A stretch of DNA of 64,000 bases from Pannonibacter carbonis (GTDB taxonomy: Bacteria > Pseudomonadota > Alphaproteobacteria > Rhizobiales > Stappiaceae), in the NCBI RefSeq assembly GCF_003012935.1, contig NZ_PUDR01000009.1, positions 144,666-208,665 on the forward strand, given 5' to 3'. The position numbers were made by a program, and so were the translations under genes. The notes under the pieces were generated by a model. The model worked only from the letters and a program-made list of their open reading frames with translations, was not told the DNA's origin and ran no database searches. Shown piece after piece: positions 18,303 to 26,091 of the stretch (positions are counted from its first letter, which is position 1; every line of letters starts with the position of its first letter).

Positions 18303-19133
18303 ATGAAAAACCTGAAAACAACAACAGGGCGCCAGGTGCGAGCCGGCGGCGGGGATGGACAGATGCTGGAACTTGACCAGCTTGTGAAGCAGTTCGGTGG
18401 ATTCCGGGCTGTCGACAAATGCAGCTTCAGTGTCCGGGAGGGCACGATCACCGGTCTCGTCGGTCCAAACGGGGCGGGCAAGACGACACTTTTCAACCTG
18501 ATTGCCGGGGCCTTTCCGCCAACAGCCGGCAAGATCCGTTTCCTCGGTGAGGATGTCACCGGACTGCCGGGCAATGAACTGTTTCATCGCGGGCTGGTGC
18601 GCACCTTCCAGATCCCGCACGAGTTCCACCGGCTGACGGTGCTCGAGAACCTGATGATGGTTCCCCCGTCCCAGCCCGGCGAGAAGCTGCTGGCCAACTG
18701 GCTGAGCTGGGGCAAGGTGCGGGATGCAGAGCGTGTGGTGGAAGCCCGTGCTCTGGAAACGCTGAAGTTCCTGGAACTGACCCATGTGGCCGATGTGCGC
18801 GCCGGAAACCTGTCCGGCGGCCAGAAGAAACTTCTGGAACTCGGTCGCACCATGATGACCGACGCCAAGCTGGTGCTGCTTGACGAGCCGGCCGCCGGCG
18901 TCAATCGCACGCTGCTGCGCAAGCTCGAGGAGAAGATCCAGATCCTCAACAAGGAGCGCGGCTACACGTTCATTCTGATCGAGCACGACATGGAAATGAT
19001 CGAGAAGCTGTGTGACCCGGTCATCTGCATGGCCGAGGGCAAGGTTCTGATCGCTGGTGACTTCCAGACCGTGCGCTCCGACCCCCGGGTGCTTGAGGCC
19101 TATCTTGGCGAAACCCAGGGAGATGCGGCATGA
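18303..19133 (+). CDS. HAAT-family ABC transporter ATP-binding protein (LivG-like)
   Basis: ATPase of a hydrophobic/amino-acid uptake ABC system, about 276 residues. Walker A GPNGAGKTT, signature NLSGGQKKLLELGR, Walker B LVLLDEPAAGVN, switch His in LIEHDMEMI. The LivG-type C-terminal extension (SDPRVLEAYLGE) is present. The start is uncertain: ATG 18303, GTG 18291 with AGGGAG three bases before, or ATG 18363, where homology to other LivG proteins begins (MLELDQLVKQFGGF). It follows kynB and overlaps the next ATPase by four bases. Confidence 0.9.
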   Translation: MKNLKTTTGRQVRAGGGDGQMLELDQLVKQFGGFRAVDKCSFSVREGTITGLVGPNGAGKTTLFNLIAGAFPPTAGKIRFLGEDVTGLPGNELFHRGLVRTFQIPHEFHRLTVLENLMMVPPSQPGEKLLANWLSWGKVRDAERVVEARALETLKFLELTHVADVRAGNLSGGQKKLLELGRTMMTDAKLVLLDEPAAGVNRTLLRKLEEKIQILNKERGYTFILIEHDMEMIEKLCDPVICMAEGKVLIAGDFQTVRSDPRVLEAYLGETQGDAA

Positions 19134-19837
19134 GCGTGCTTTTGAACATGCAGGATCTGGTCGGCGGCTACGGCGAGGCCGACATCCTGCAGGGCGTGTC
19201 GATGGTCGTGCACGAAAAGGAGATCGTCGTCATCGTCGGTCCGAACGGTGCCGGCAAGTCGACGGCGATGAAGGCGGTGTTCGGTCTGCTCACCATCCGT
19301 GGCGGCTCGATCCGCTTCGATGGCGACGACATCACGGGCTGGGCCCCGAACCGCATCGTCCAGCGCGGCATCTGCTATGTGCCGCAGGTGGAAAACATCT
19401 TCCGTGAAATGAGCATTCACGAGAACCTGGAGATGGGCGCCTTCCTGCGCAAGGGCGACCTCAGCGCCGGTTTCGACCGGATCTATACCCTGTTCCCGGA
19501 CCTGAAGGAGCGTCGCCGCACCCTGGCCGGAAACCTCTCCGGTGGCCAGCGCCAGATGGTGGCCATGGGCCGTGCCCTGATGCTGGATCCCAAGCTTCTG
19601 CTTCTGGACGAACCGACGGCCGGTCTTTCGCCGAAATACATGGAACAGATCTTCCAGATCAGCCGGGACGTGCGCGACACCGGTGTCGCCATCCTGCTGG
19701 TGGAACAGCATGCCAAGCAGGCGCTTGCCTTTGCCGACCGGGCCTATGTCCTGGCATCGGGGAGCAATCGCCATGAAGGCACCGGCGCTGAGCTCCTCGC
19801 CAACCGCGAGGTCGCTGAAATGTTCCTCGGCGGATGA
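19130..19837 (+). CDS. HAAT-family ABC transporter ATP-binding protein (LivF-like)
   Basis: 235 residues, second ATPase of the same importer. Walker A GPNGAGKST, LivF-type CYVPQVENIFREMSIHENLEMG Q-loop region, signature NLSGGQRQMVAMGR, Walker B LLLLDEPTAGLSP, switch LLVEQHAKQAL. It starts within the livG stop codon (ATGA overlap), which indicates coupling, and ends 12 bases before the first permease gene. Confidence 0.93.
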   Translation: MSVLLNMQDLVGGYGEADILQGVSMVVHEKEIVVIVGPNGAGKSTAMKAVFGLLTIRGGSIRFDGDDITGWAPNRIVQRGICYVPQVENIFREMSIHENLEMGAFLRKGDLSAGFDRIYTLFPDLKERRRTLAGNLSGGQRQMVAMGRALMLDPKLLLLDEPTAGLSPKYMEQIFQISRDVRDTGVAILLVEQHAKQALAFADRAYVLASGSNRHEGTGAELLANREVAEMFLGG

Positions 19838-19849
19838 GGCGGACGACCC

Positions 19850-20722
19850 ATGACCGTGATTGATTTTCTCAACTTCCACATCGTGCCGGGCATCGTCATC
19901 GGTTCGATCTACGCGCTGGGCGCCGTCGGCATCACGCTGATTTTCGGCATCCTGCGCTACGCCCATCTGGCGCATGGTGACCTTGCAACGTTGGGCGCCT
20001 TTCTCGCATTGGCCCTAGTGCAGCTCCTGGGCGTGCCGCCGCTGGTGGTGCTTCCCTTCGTGATCGTCCTGACCGCCGGTATTGCCGTCGGCATCGACCG
20101 TGTCTTTTATGACGCCTTCCGCGAGCGGCCGAAGATCATCACCGTAATGTCGTCGCTCGGCATTGCGCTGATGATCCGGGCGGTGGTGCAGGTCGTCTGG
20201 GGGGTCAACACCCAGACCTACACCCGTGGCCTGGTCAGGCCGGACGATTACTTCGGGCTGCGCCTGCGCGACCGCGAGATCTACACCGTCGCGGCGATGA
20301 TCGGACTGGTCGTTGCCCTGCAGCTGTTCCTGAACCGCTCCAAATGGGGCAAGGCCATGCGCGCCATGTCCGACAACCCGAACCTGGCGCTGCTGTCGGG
20401 CATAGACAACCGCAAGGTCGTCATGCTGACCTGGATCATCTCCGGCGGCCTGTGCGCGGCGGCTGGTGTCTTCCTCGGCCTCAACACCGAGCTGAAGCCG
20501 ATGATGGGCTGGTCGATGCTGCTGCCGATGTTTGCCGCTGCGATCCTGGGCGGTGTCGGCCGCGTCGAGGGCGCCGTGCTTGGCGGCCTGATCGTCGGCA
20601 TCGCAGAGGAACTGTCCGTGCTGGTTCTGCCCAGCGAGTACAAGGCCGCGATGGCCTTTGCCATCCTGCTCGTGATGCTGCTGGTCCGTCCGACCGGTCT
20701 GCTGCGCGGCAAGGTGCTCTGA
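19850..20722 (+). CDS. HAAT-family ABC transporter permease (LivH-like)
   Basis: 290 residues, about eight hydrophobic segments. LivH hallmarks are IVIGSIYALGAVGITLIFGILRYAHLAHGDLATLGAF at the N-terminus and AAAILGGVGRVEGAVLGGLIVGIAEE, the EAA-like loop that contacts the ATPases, near the C-terminus. It forms the inner-membrane pore with the next gene. Confidence 0.92.
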   Translation: MTVIDFLNFHIVPGIVIGSIYALGAVGITLIFGILRYAHLAHGDLATLGAFLALALVQLLGVPPLVVLPFVIVLTAGIAVGIDRVFYDAFRERPKIITVMSSLGIALMIRAVVQVVWGVNTQTYTRGLVRPDDYFGLRLRDREIYTVAAMIGLVVALQLFLNRSKWGKAMRAMSDNPNLALLSGIDNRKVVMLTWIISGGLCAAAGVFLGLNTELKPMMGWSMLLPMFAAAILGGVGRVEGAVLGGLIVGIAEELSVLVLPSEYKAAMAFAILLVMLLVRPTGLLRGKVL

Positions 20723-20735
20723 GGGGAGGCGAGAG

Positions 20736-21719
20736 ATGGAACTGGCTCTGGGACTTGCCAACTACGCGCTCTTCATGGGCGTCTTCATCGGCATCTATGC
20801 CATCCTGGCCCTCGGGCTGAACATCCAGTGGGGCTATTCCGGCCTCTTTAACGCGGGCATCGCAGGGTTCTTCGCCGTTGGCGCCTATACCTCCGCGATC
20901 CTGACTAGCCCGCATGCGGCCGGTCGCATCGGTGGCTTTGAATTGCCGACGCTCGTCGGCTGGGTTGGTGCCATGGCGGTGGCCGGACTGGTGGCCTGGC
21001 CAATCGGCAAGGTCTGCCTGCGCTTCCGCTCCGACTATCTCGCCATTGCCTCGATTGGGATTGCCGAGATCATCCGCCTGGTGATCAAGTCGGAAGACGT
21101 GCTGACCAACGGGGCCAAGGGCATCAACAACATCCCGCGCCCCTTTGGCGACCTGCCCTATGTGCAGTCGCAGATCGCTTATCTGGCCATCGTCATCGTG
21201 GTTCTGGCCGTTGTCTATGTGGCGGTCGAGCGGCAGTATAACGCGCCCTGGGGCCGGATGATGCGGGCCGTGCGAGACAATGAGGTCGCCGCGACCGCCA
21301 TGGGCAAGGACATCGCCTTCCGCCGGTTGCAGGCCTTCATCTTCGGGGCGGCCCTGATGGGGCTGGGCGGCGCGCTGTTCGCGCATTTCAGCCGCTCGAT
21401 CACCCCGGAAGCGATCGACCCGATGGTCGCGACCTTCCTTGTCTGGATCATGTTGATCCTTGGCGGATCGGGGAACAATCGCGGCGCGATCCTCGGGGCG
21501 GCGGTTGTGTGGATCATCTGGTCCGTTTCAGAGATTGCAACCGACCGGCTGCCGCATGAATATGCGGTTCAGGCGAAATACATCCGTGTGTTTCTGATCG
21601 GGCTGATGCTGCAGCTGGTGCTGCGCTACCGCCCGGAAGGTCTCCTGCCCGAACCGCTGGGCGGTGCGCGCAATGCGCCCGCTGCGACGGCCAAGGCAAC
21701 GCCGCGCAACGGGCATTGA
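20736..21719 (+). CDS. HAAT-family ABC transporter permease (LivM-like)
   Basis: 327 residues, about eight or nine membrane segments. LivM hallmarks are ALGLNIQWGYSGLFNAGIAGFFAVGAYTSAIL, the GRMMRAVRDNEVAATAMGKDI cytoplasmic loop and WIMLILGGSGNNRGAILGAAVVW. GGGGAGGCGAGAG precedes the ATG. It pairs with the LivH-like permease. Confidence 0.92.
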   Translation: MELALGLANYALFMGVFIGIYAILALGLNIQWGYSGLFNAGIAGFFAVGAYTSAILTSPHAAGRIGGFELPTLVGWVGAMAVAGLVAWPIGKVCLRFRSDYLAIASIGIAEIIRLVIKSEDVLTNGAKGINNIPRPFGDLPYVQSQIAYLAIVIVVLAVVYVAVERQYNAPWGRMMRAVRDNEVAATAMGKDIAFRRLQAFIFGAALMGLGGALFAHFSRSITPEAIDPMVATFLVWIMLILGGSGNNRGAILGAAVVWIIWSVSEIATDRLPHEYAVQAKYIRVFLIGLMLQLVLRYRPEGLLPEPLGGARNAPAATAKATPRNGH

Positions 21720-21868
21720 CGGCTTCGGTGCGGCGGGGCAGGTCCTCACGCCGCATCAGGAAAAGGTCCCCGGCAACAAGGGGACCGATCACCGAGCAGG
21801 ATCCCGGCTTGACCGGTTCCTGCTTCAGAGGGGCGCATAGCTCCTGGAACAAGAAGTGGAGGTTTGAA

Positions 21869-23074
21869 ATGAATAAGAAGGTTCTGGCTCTCGCCGGTTC
21901 GCTCCTGGCGGCCACCGCACTCACCGGCACGGCCGCTCAGGCTGACGTCAAGATCGGCCTGCTCGGTGGCATCACCGGCCCGATCGCAGCCATGGCGCCG
22001 GCCATGCTGCTGTCCGCTGAACTGGCAATTTCCGAAGTGAACGGCCAGGGCGGCATCGGCAACGGCGAAAAGCTGGTGCAGGTCACCGGTGACAGCGCCT
22101 GCAACCCGCAGAACGGCACGGACGCCGCCACCAAGGCCGTCAACATCGACGGCGTTGTCGGCCTCGTCGGCCCGCACTGCTCGGGCGCCGTGATTGCAGC
22201 TGCCAACTCCGTCGCCATCCCGGCCGGCATCGCGCTGATCACCCCGTCGGGCACCTCGCCGGAAATCACCAACCTGAAGGACAACGATCTGGTGTTCCGG
22301 ACCGTTCCCTCGGATGACTATCAGGGCCGCGCCCTGGCCCGTTCGCTGAAAGAACAGGGCATGGACAGCGTTGCCGTTGCCTATCTGAACAATGACTATG
22401 GTTCGGGCCTGGCCAACGCGTTCAAGTCCGAGTTCGAAGCCATCGGCGGCAAGATCACAACCTTCGCTGCGCATGAAGGCGAGAAGGCTTCTTATCGCTC
22501 GAACCTGGCAGAACTCGCCAAGGGCGGTTCCGACACTCTGGTCATCTTCGACTATGGTGATGGCAGCGGCCTGACCATGCTGCGTGAAGCGCTGGAAAAC
22601 GGCTTCTTCACCAACTACGTCGGCGCGGACGGCATGAAGTCCGATGCTCCGATCAAGGAACTGGGCGCCAACAACCTTGGCACCTTCCTGGCTTCGGCGC
22701 CGGTTGGCGAAAAGTCCGATTCGCTTGATGTCTTTGCCAAGAACTTCAAGGACATCGGCGGCGACCCGGACGCGGTCTTCGTGACCACCTCCTATGACGC
22801 CACGTTCCTGATGGCTCTGGCCATCGAGAAGGCCGGCGGCGACAAGTCCAAGGTCGGTGCAGCCCTGCGCGAGCTGAGCTCCGCCACCGACGGCGAAGCC
22901 GTGATGCCGGGCGAATGGGCCAAGGCCAAGGCGTTGATCGCTGAAGGCAAGCCGTTCGTCTACAAGGGCGCAGCCGGCACCTACAACTTCGACGCCGCTG
23001 GCGACGTTCCGGGCGTCTACGCCCTGTTCAAGGTCGGCGCCAACGGCTTCGAAAAAGTCGCTGACATGAAGTAA
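21869..23074 (+). CDS. HAAT-family ABC transporter substrate-binding protein (LivK/J-like)
   Basis: 401-residue periplasmic receptor. Sec signal MNKKVLALAGSLLAATALTGTAAQA with cleavage after AQA, then DVKIGLLGGITGPIAAMAPAML, the type I periplasmic-binding fold. GGAGGT lies six bases before the ATG at 21869, which fixes the start; the frame is open further upstream without support. A 149-base gap and then a strong terminator bound it. Because the operon begins with kynB, the ligand may be tryptophan, kynurenine or a related aromatic rather than leucine; that is inference. Confidence 0.92.
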   Translation: MNKKVLALAGSLLAATALTGTAAQADVKIGLLGGITGPIAAMAPAMLLSAELAISEVNGQGGIGNGEKLVQVTGDSACNPQNGTDAATKAVNIDGVVGLVGPHCSGAVIAAANSVAIPAGIALITPSGTSPEITNLKDNDLVFRTVPSDDYQGRALARSLKEQGMDSVAVAYLNNDYGSGLANAFKSEFEAIGGKITTFAAHEGEKASYRSNLAELAKGGSDTLVIFDYGDGSGLTMLREALENGFFTNYVGADGMKSDAPIKELGANNLGTFLASAPVGEKSDSLDVFAKNFKDIGGDPDAVFVTTSYDATFLMALAIEKAGGDKSKVGAALRELSSATDGEAVMPGEWAKAKALIAEGKPFVYKGAAGTYNFDAAGDVPGVYALFKVGANGFEKVADMK

Positions 23075-23102
23075 ACCTGCCACTCCGGTGCAGGTTCAGA
23101 CG

Positions 23103-23137
23103 CCGGCGGTCCCACAAGGGCCGCCGGTTTCTTTTTG
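23103..23137 (+). terminator. Rho-independent terminator of the kynB-liv operon
   Basis: CCGGCGG(T)CCC pairs with GGGCCGCCGG around a 4-base loop and is followed by TTTCTTTTTG, 28 bases after the binding-protein stop codon. It also precedes the 3' end of the convergent DUF486 gene. Confidence 0.85.
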
Positions 23138-23147
23138 TCCGGGCGGT

Positions 23148-23498
23148 TCACCACTTCTGAAATATGAACCAGGCACCGGCGGCGATGAGGGCAAAGCCGA
23201 TGAGATGGTTCAGGCGGATGGGTTCGCCAAGATAAAACACGGAAAACACGGCAAAGACCGAGAGCGTCAGGACTTCCTGGATGGTCTTCAACTCGGCGGC
23301 GCTGAAATAGCCATGGCCGATCCGGTTGGCCGGCACCTGCAGGCAATATTCAAAGAAGGCGATGCCCCAGCTTGCCAGGATGACCAGCCACAGGGCGGTG
23401 CCCTTGAACTTCAGGTGGCCGTACCACGCGAAGGTCATGAAGATGTTGGAGGCCAGCAGCAGGCCGATGGTTGTCACGGGAACAGGAAGCGATGTCAT
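23148..23498 (-). CDS. DMT family (DUF486) membrane protein
   Basis: 116 residues with four predicted membrane helices. NIFMTFAWYGHLKF, SWGIAFFEYCLQVPANRIGHGYFSAAELKTIQEVLTL and FYLGEPIRLNHLIGFALIAAGAWFIF are the DUF486 consensus stretches. These are small drug/metabolite-transporter relatives of unknown substrate. I start at 23498 (MTSLPVP), where family homology begins, rather than 16 codons upstream. It converges on the liv operon. Confidence 0.85.
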   Translation of the reverse strand: MTSLPVPVTTIGLLLASNIFMTFAWYGHLKFKGTALWLVILASWGIAFFEYCLQVPANRIGHGYFSAAELKTIQEVLTLSVFAVFSVFYLGEPIRLNHLIGFALIAAGAWFIFQKW

Positions 23499-23599
23499 GG
23501 CAGGATCCACAGGGAAGCCGGGTGGACGTCTCCACCCTGTCTCCATCTGCTAGCCGCTTCGCTTGACGGCAGCAACTGCTGTCGCCGGCTCGGCACCTG

Positions 23600-23794
23600 T
23601 CACTTGGTGAGAATCAGCTTGCCCAGTTTGGTGATGGTCAGCCGGTAGGTCTCCTCATTGTGCCGGATGCGGATTTCACGATTGCCCCGGAACAACGTCG
23701 CGCTGTCCATCTGGCTATTGTCCTCGCGCGGCGCTGCGACCTTGCGCAAGGAAGGAAGGGTAAGCTTTGCCTGGCGTGGATTGGCGTCTGCCAT
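23600..23794 (-). CDS. hemP: Hemin uptake protein HemP
   Basis: 64 residues. The C-terminal half, ATLFRGNREIRIRHNEETYRLTITKLGKLILTK, is the whole conserved HemP/HmuP domain. HmuP-type proteins in rhizobia act as co-activators of heme-uptake genes under iron limitation. No other heme-uptake gene is adjacent, which is unusual because hemP often sits in the hmu locus. GGGGA precedes the ATG at 23794. Iron control is suggested by a TGA-N9-TCA site at 23862-23876 and by the nearby rirA. Confidence 0.88.
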   Translation of the reverse strand: MADANPRQAKLTLPSLRKVAAPREDNSQMDSATLFRGNREIRIRHNEETYRLTITKLGKLILTK

Positions 23795-23834
23795 CTGGTT
23801 TCCCCGGTACTTCAAGAGTTTAGAGGCGTTCCAA

Positions 23835-23853
23835 GTTGCGAGTGGCTCGCAAC
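23835..23853 (-). promoter_or_regulatory. Perfect palindrome in the hemP leader
   Basis: GTTGCGAG and CTCGCAAC (8-bp arms, 3-base spacer) lie 41-59 bases upstream of the hemP start. It could be an operator or a hairpin in the leader RNA. I do not recognise the binding protein. Confidence 0.5.
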
Positions 23854-23861
23854 AATTAACT

Positions 23862-23876
23862 TGACTCTAATACTCA
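23862..23876. promoter_or_regulatory. Candidate RirA (iron-responsive) box upstream of hemP
   Basis: TGACTCTAATACTCA fits the TGA-N9-TCA consensus of the rhizobial iron-responsive operator. It lies in the AT-rich region 68-82 bases upstream of hemP. The motif is short, so chance occurrence is possible. Confidence 0.5.
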
Positions 23877-24082
23877 GAATAAAGTACCAAGACAAGGCCT
23901 GAACGGCGCTGCCCCGGAAATCGCGTCCTCCGGCCCGGCGTCTCAGGCAGGACTGATCACCAGTCAAAATGCCAGGCAAGCCAGCTGTTTTCTCCTCTCC
24001 CTCAAACGGCAAGCCAGCCCGGTATTTTTAGTCGATATTCGTGACCGGTGTGAACCGGCATAACGCCCTCGGCCTCCCCGAA

Positions 24083-24213
24083 GTCATCCCGGCCAAGCGC
24101 AGCGCCGAGCCGGGACCGGAGAGTCCAGATATCCATCTTTCAATGATTTCCCGCCCCCGGAGAGACCTTGGCTCTCCGGTCCCGGATCTCCGCTTCGCTG
24201 CGTCCGGGATGAC
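24083..24213. repeat. Hairpin intergenic repeat (family C, copy 2)
   Basis: GTCATCCCGG at 24083-24092 is the inverse of CCGGGATGAC at 24204-24213. Between them lie GCGCAGCGCCGAGCCGGGACCGG and its counterpart GGTCCCGGATCTCCGCTTCGCTGCG. It lies between rirA and hemP. No coding sequence is seen in 23877-24283. Confidence 0.65.
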
Positions 24214-24283
24214 GATAGAGGGCTTGTCAGAAGGCTGCGCCGGTTGGAGATCGGCGTCGGGCCTTGCGCGGTGCTGCGCAGGA

Positions 24284-24739
24284 TCAGCTGGCGGCAGCCA
24301 TCGGTTCGTCGATATGCAGCAGCTGGCGCAGGTCGAGGCGATTTTCGGAGATGTCGTGGATCGTCTTTTGATCCAGCACGTCCATGAAAGCCTCAAGCGC
24401 CTCGTGCAACACGCCGTTGAAGCCGCAGGTGGTCAGGATCGGGCAATCCTTGCGGCCGGAGTTGAAGCACTCGGCCAGATAGAACGAGTCTTCCGCAGCG
24501 CGGACAACTTCGCCGATCGTGATCTTTTCCGCGGGCCGGGCGAGCGTGATGCCGCCGTTGCGACCGCGAATGGTCTTGATGAGATCCGCATCGACCAGGA
24601 CCTTCATGATCTTGAACAGATGCGTTTCGGACATGCCAAAGCTGGAGGCGATGTCAGCCACCTTGCTGGGCCGGTCAGGATTCGCAGCGCAGTACATCAG
24701 CGTGCGAACGGCGTAGTTGGTTTGTTGAGTAAGGCGCAT
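24284..24739 (-). CDS. rirA: Rrf2-family iron-responsive regulator RirA
   Basis: 151 residues. The N-terminus MRLTQQTNYAVRTLMYCAAN and the winged helix (IASSFGMSETHLFKIMKVL, then RGRNGGITLARP) are typical of RirA. Cys91, Cys99 and Cys105 (AECFNSGRKDCPILTTCGF) occupy the positions of the three cluster ligands of Rhizobium RirA, which represses iron-uptake genes when it holds a [4Fe-4S] cluster. I start at 24739 because homology begins exactly there; 12 more codons are open upstream. A palindromic TGA-N9-TCA site 46 bases upstream suggests autoregulation. Confidence 0.9.
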   Translation of the reverse strand: MRLTQQTNYAVRTLMYCAANPDRPSKVADIASSFGMSETHLFKIMKVLVDADLIKTIRGRNGGITLARPAEKITIGEVVRAAEDSFYLAECFNSGRKDCPILTTCGFNGVLHEALEAFMDVLDQKTIHDISENRLDLRQLLHIDEPMAAAS

Positions 24740-24784
24740 AGGTTTAGATATGTCCACTGCCGGCCCTTGCGTCAATGGGCATGG

Positions 24785-24799
24785 TGAGCCTGAGGCTCA
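24785..24799. promoter_or_regulatory. Candidate RirA box upstream of rirA
   Basis: TGAGCCTGAGGCTCA is a perfect palindrome around TGA and fits TGA-N9-TCA. It lies 46 bases before the rirA start. It could instead be a hairpin at the end of the lacI-type gene, which ends at 24842 and reads toward it. Confidence 0.45.
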
Positions 24800-24841
24800 A
24801 ATTTTGCCTTGGCAGGATGATTGGGCGTGGCAGCGCCGGAT

Positions 24842-25963
24842 TCAGCCGGCTTTGCGCCGTGGCAGGGCAGCCGGGGCAGCATCGACGGTGGTGGTCTTGT
24901 CTGCCTTACGGGCACCATCGACCGGCGGCAGGTTCTCCGGCAGGAAGATGTCGATGCCGATCCGCTCCTGGGCATCAAGGATCGGCTGCCCGTCGATAAG
25001 CGCCTTCAGCACCCGCACGGCACTGCGGATCTCATGGCCTGGATCCTGCGCGATCAGCGCTGAAATCGTGCCGCGCTCCAGCGCAGACCGCGTGTAGGGC
25101 GTCAGCTCATGGGCGATGAAGGTGATCTCGCCAGCGCGGCCACTTTCCTCAAGCGCAGCAATGACGCCGCGATTGCCGGCACCCATGTTGTAGAGGCCGG
25201 TCAGATCAGGATGCTCGACCAGCAGCTTTCGGGTGAGATCATAGGTCCGGTCATTGTCGTCGCGGCCTTCACGGACGCGGACAGGCTCAAAGTCCGGATA
25301 AAGCTCCTCGAAAACCTCGAGGCAGCCGCCGTGGCGCTCGGCGTGGTCACGCAGGCCCAGCGATCCGGCAATGAAGCCGATGCGCGCCCGGTGCCCCTGC
25401 CGGTTGCCGGCGAGGAAGCGGCCAAGAAGGCGCCCTGCAACGCGGCCGGCGGCCATGTTGTCGATGCCGACGAAGTGCGCGCGCGCGGAGGCCGGATGAT
25501 CCGACACCAGCGTCACCACAGGAACGCCGCGCAGGGTCAGCCGGTCAATGCCAGCCCGAACCTCGGGCGAGGAGGGCGCGACAACGGCGACCCCGTCACA
25601 GCCGGTGCGATCCAGCAGGGCGAGCGTGCTGGCGACGGAATGGCTGTCAAAGGCATCAATGTCCTGAACGGTAAGGGCGACCCGCTCGCCGGCAACGCGC
25701 GAGGCAATGCGCTCGGCCTCCTGGCGCAGGTCGGTCATGAAGGCGTTCGGGCCGTTCGGGATCAGGAAGGTGAGGCGATAGAGCCGGCGCTTGGCAAGAT
25801 TGGCGGCAAAGACATCGGGCGTGTAACCGAGGGCCTTCACGGCTGCCTCGACCCGCTCGACCGTCACAGCCCGGACACCAGGGCGCCGGTTCAGGACCCG
25901 GTCAACGGTTGCCAGGCTGACGCCGGCCGTTCTCGCCACATCGTGAATGGTGATCCGCTGCAT
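24842..25963 (-). CDS. LacI-family transcriptional regulator
   Basis: 373 residues. The N-terminal helix-turn-helix ITIHDVARTAGVSLATVDRVLNRRPGV (residues 4-30) with hinge AAVKALGYTPDVFAANLAKRR is followed by a type I periplasmic-binding-like sensor (about 60-345) containing VAVVAPSSPEV, VVTLVSDHP, HFVGIDNMAAGR and IGFIAGSLGLRDHAERHGG. The basic C-terminal tail (about 350-373) is probably disordered. The aspartate/asparagine-rich sugar pocket suggests a sugar or polyol ligand, but no catabolic gene adjoins it, so it is an orphan regulator here. Confidence 0.87.
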   Translation of the reverse strand: MQRITIHDVARTAGVSLATVDRVLNRRPGVRAVTVERVEAAVKALGYTPDVFAANLAKRRLYRLTFLIPNGPNAFMTDLRQEAERIASRVAGERVALTVQDIDAFDSHSVASTLALLDRTGCDGVAVVAPSSPEVRAGIDRLTLRGVPVVTLVSDHPASARAHFVGIDNMAAGRVAGRLLGRFLAGNRQGHRARIGFIAGSLGLRDHAERHGGCLEVFEELYPDFEPVRVREGRDDNDRTYDLTRKLLVEHPDLTGLYNMGAGNRGVIAALEESGRAGEITFIAHELTPYTRSALERGTISALIAQDPGHEIRSAVRVLKALIDGQPILDAQERIGIDIFLPENLPPVDGARKADKTTTVDAAPAALPRRKAG

Positions 25964-26026
25964 GGTCTATCGCCCTCAAACCCCATGCGAACTATAGCGC
26001 AGGCAACGGGTTTGTCAGCCATTTTG

Positions 26027-26037
26027 TTGCAATGCAA
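26027..26037 (-). promoter_or_regulatory. Palindrome upstream of the LacI-family gene
   Basis: TTGCAATGCAA (arms TTGCA/TGCAA around one base), flanked by T/A runs, lies 64 bases before the regulator start. It may be an autoregulatory operator, though LacI sites more often have a central CG. Confidence 0.3.
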
Positions 26038-26091
26038 AAAGCTATGCCGGCTGATGAGAACGCCTGCAAATCCGCCAATGAGGGGCGCTGC

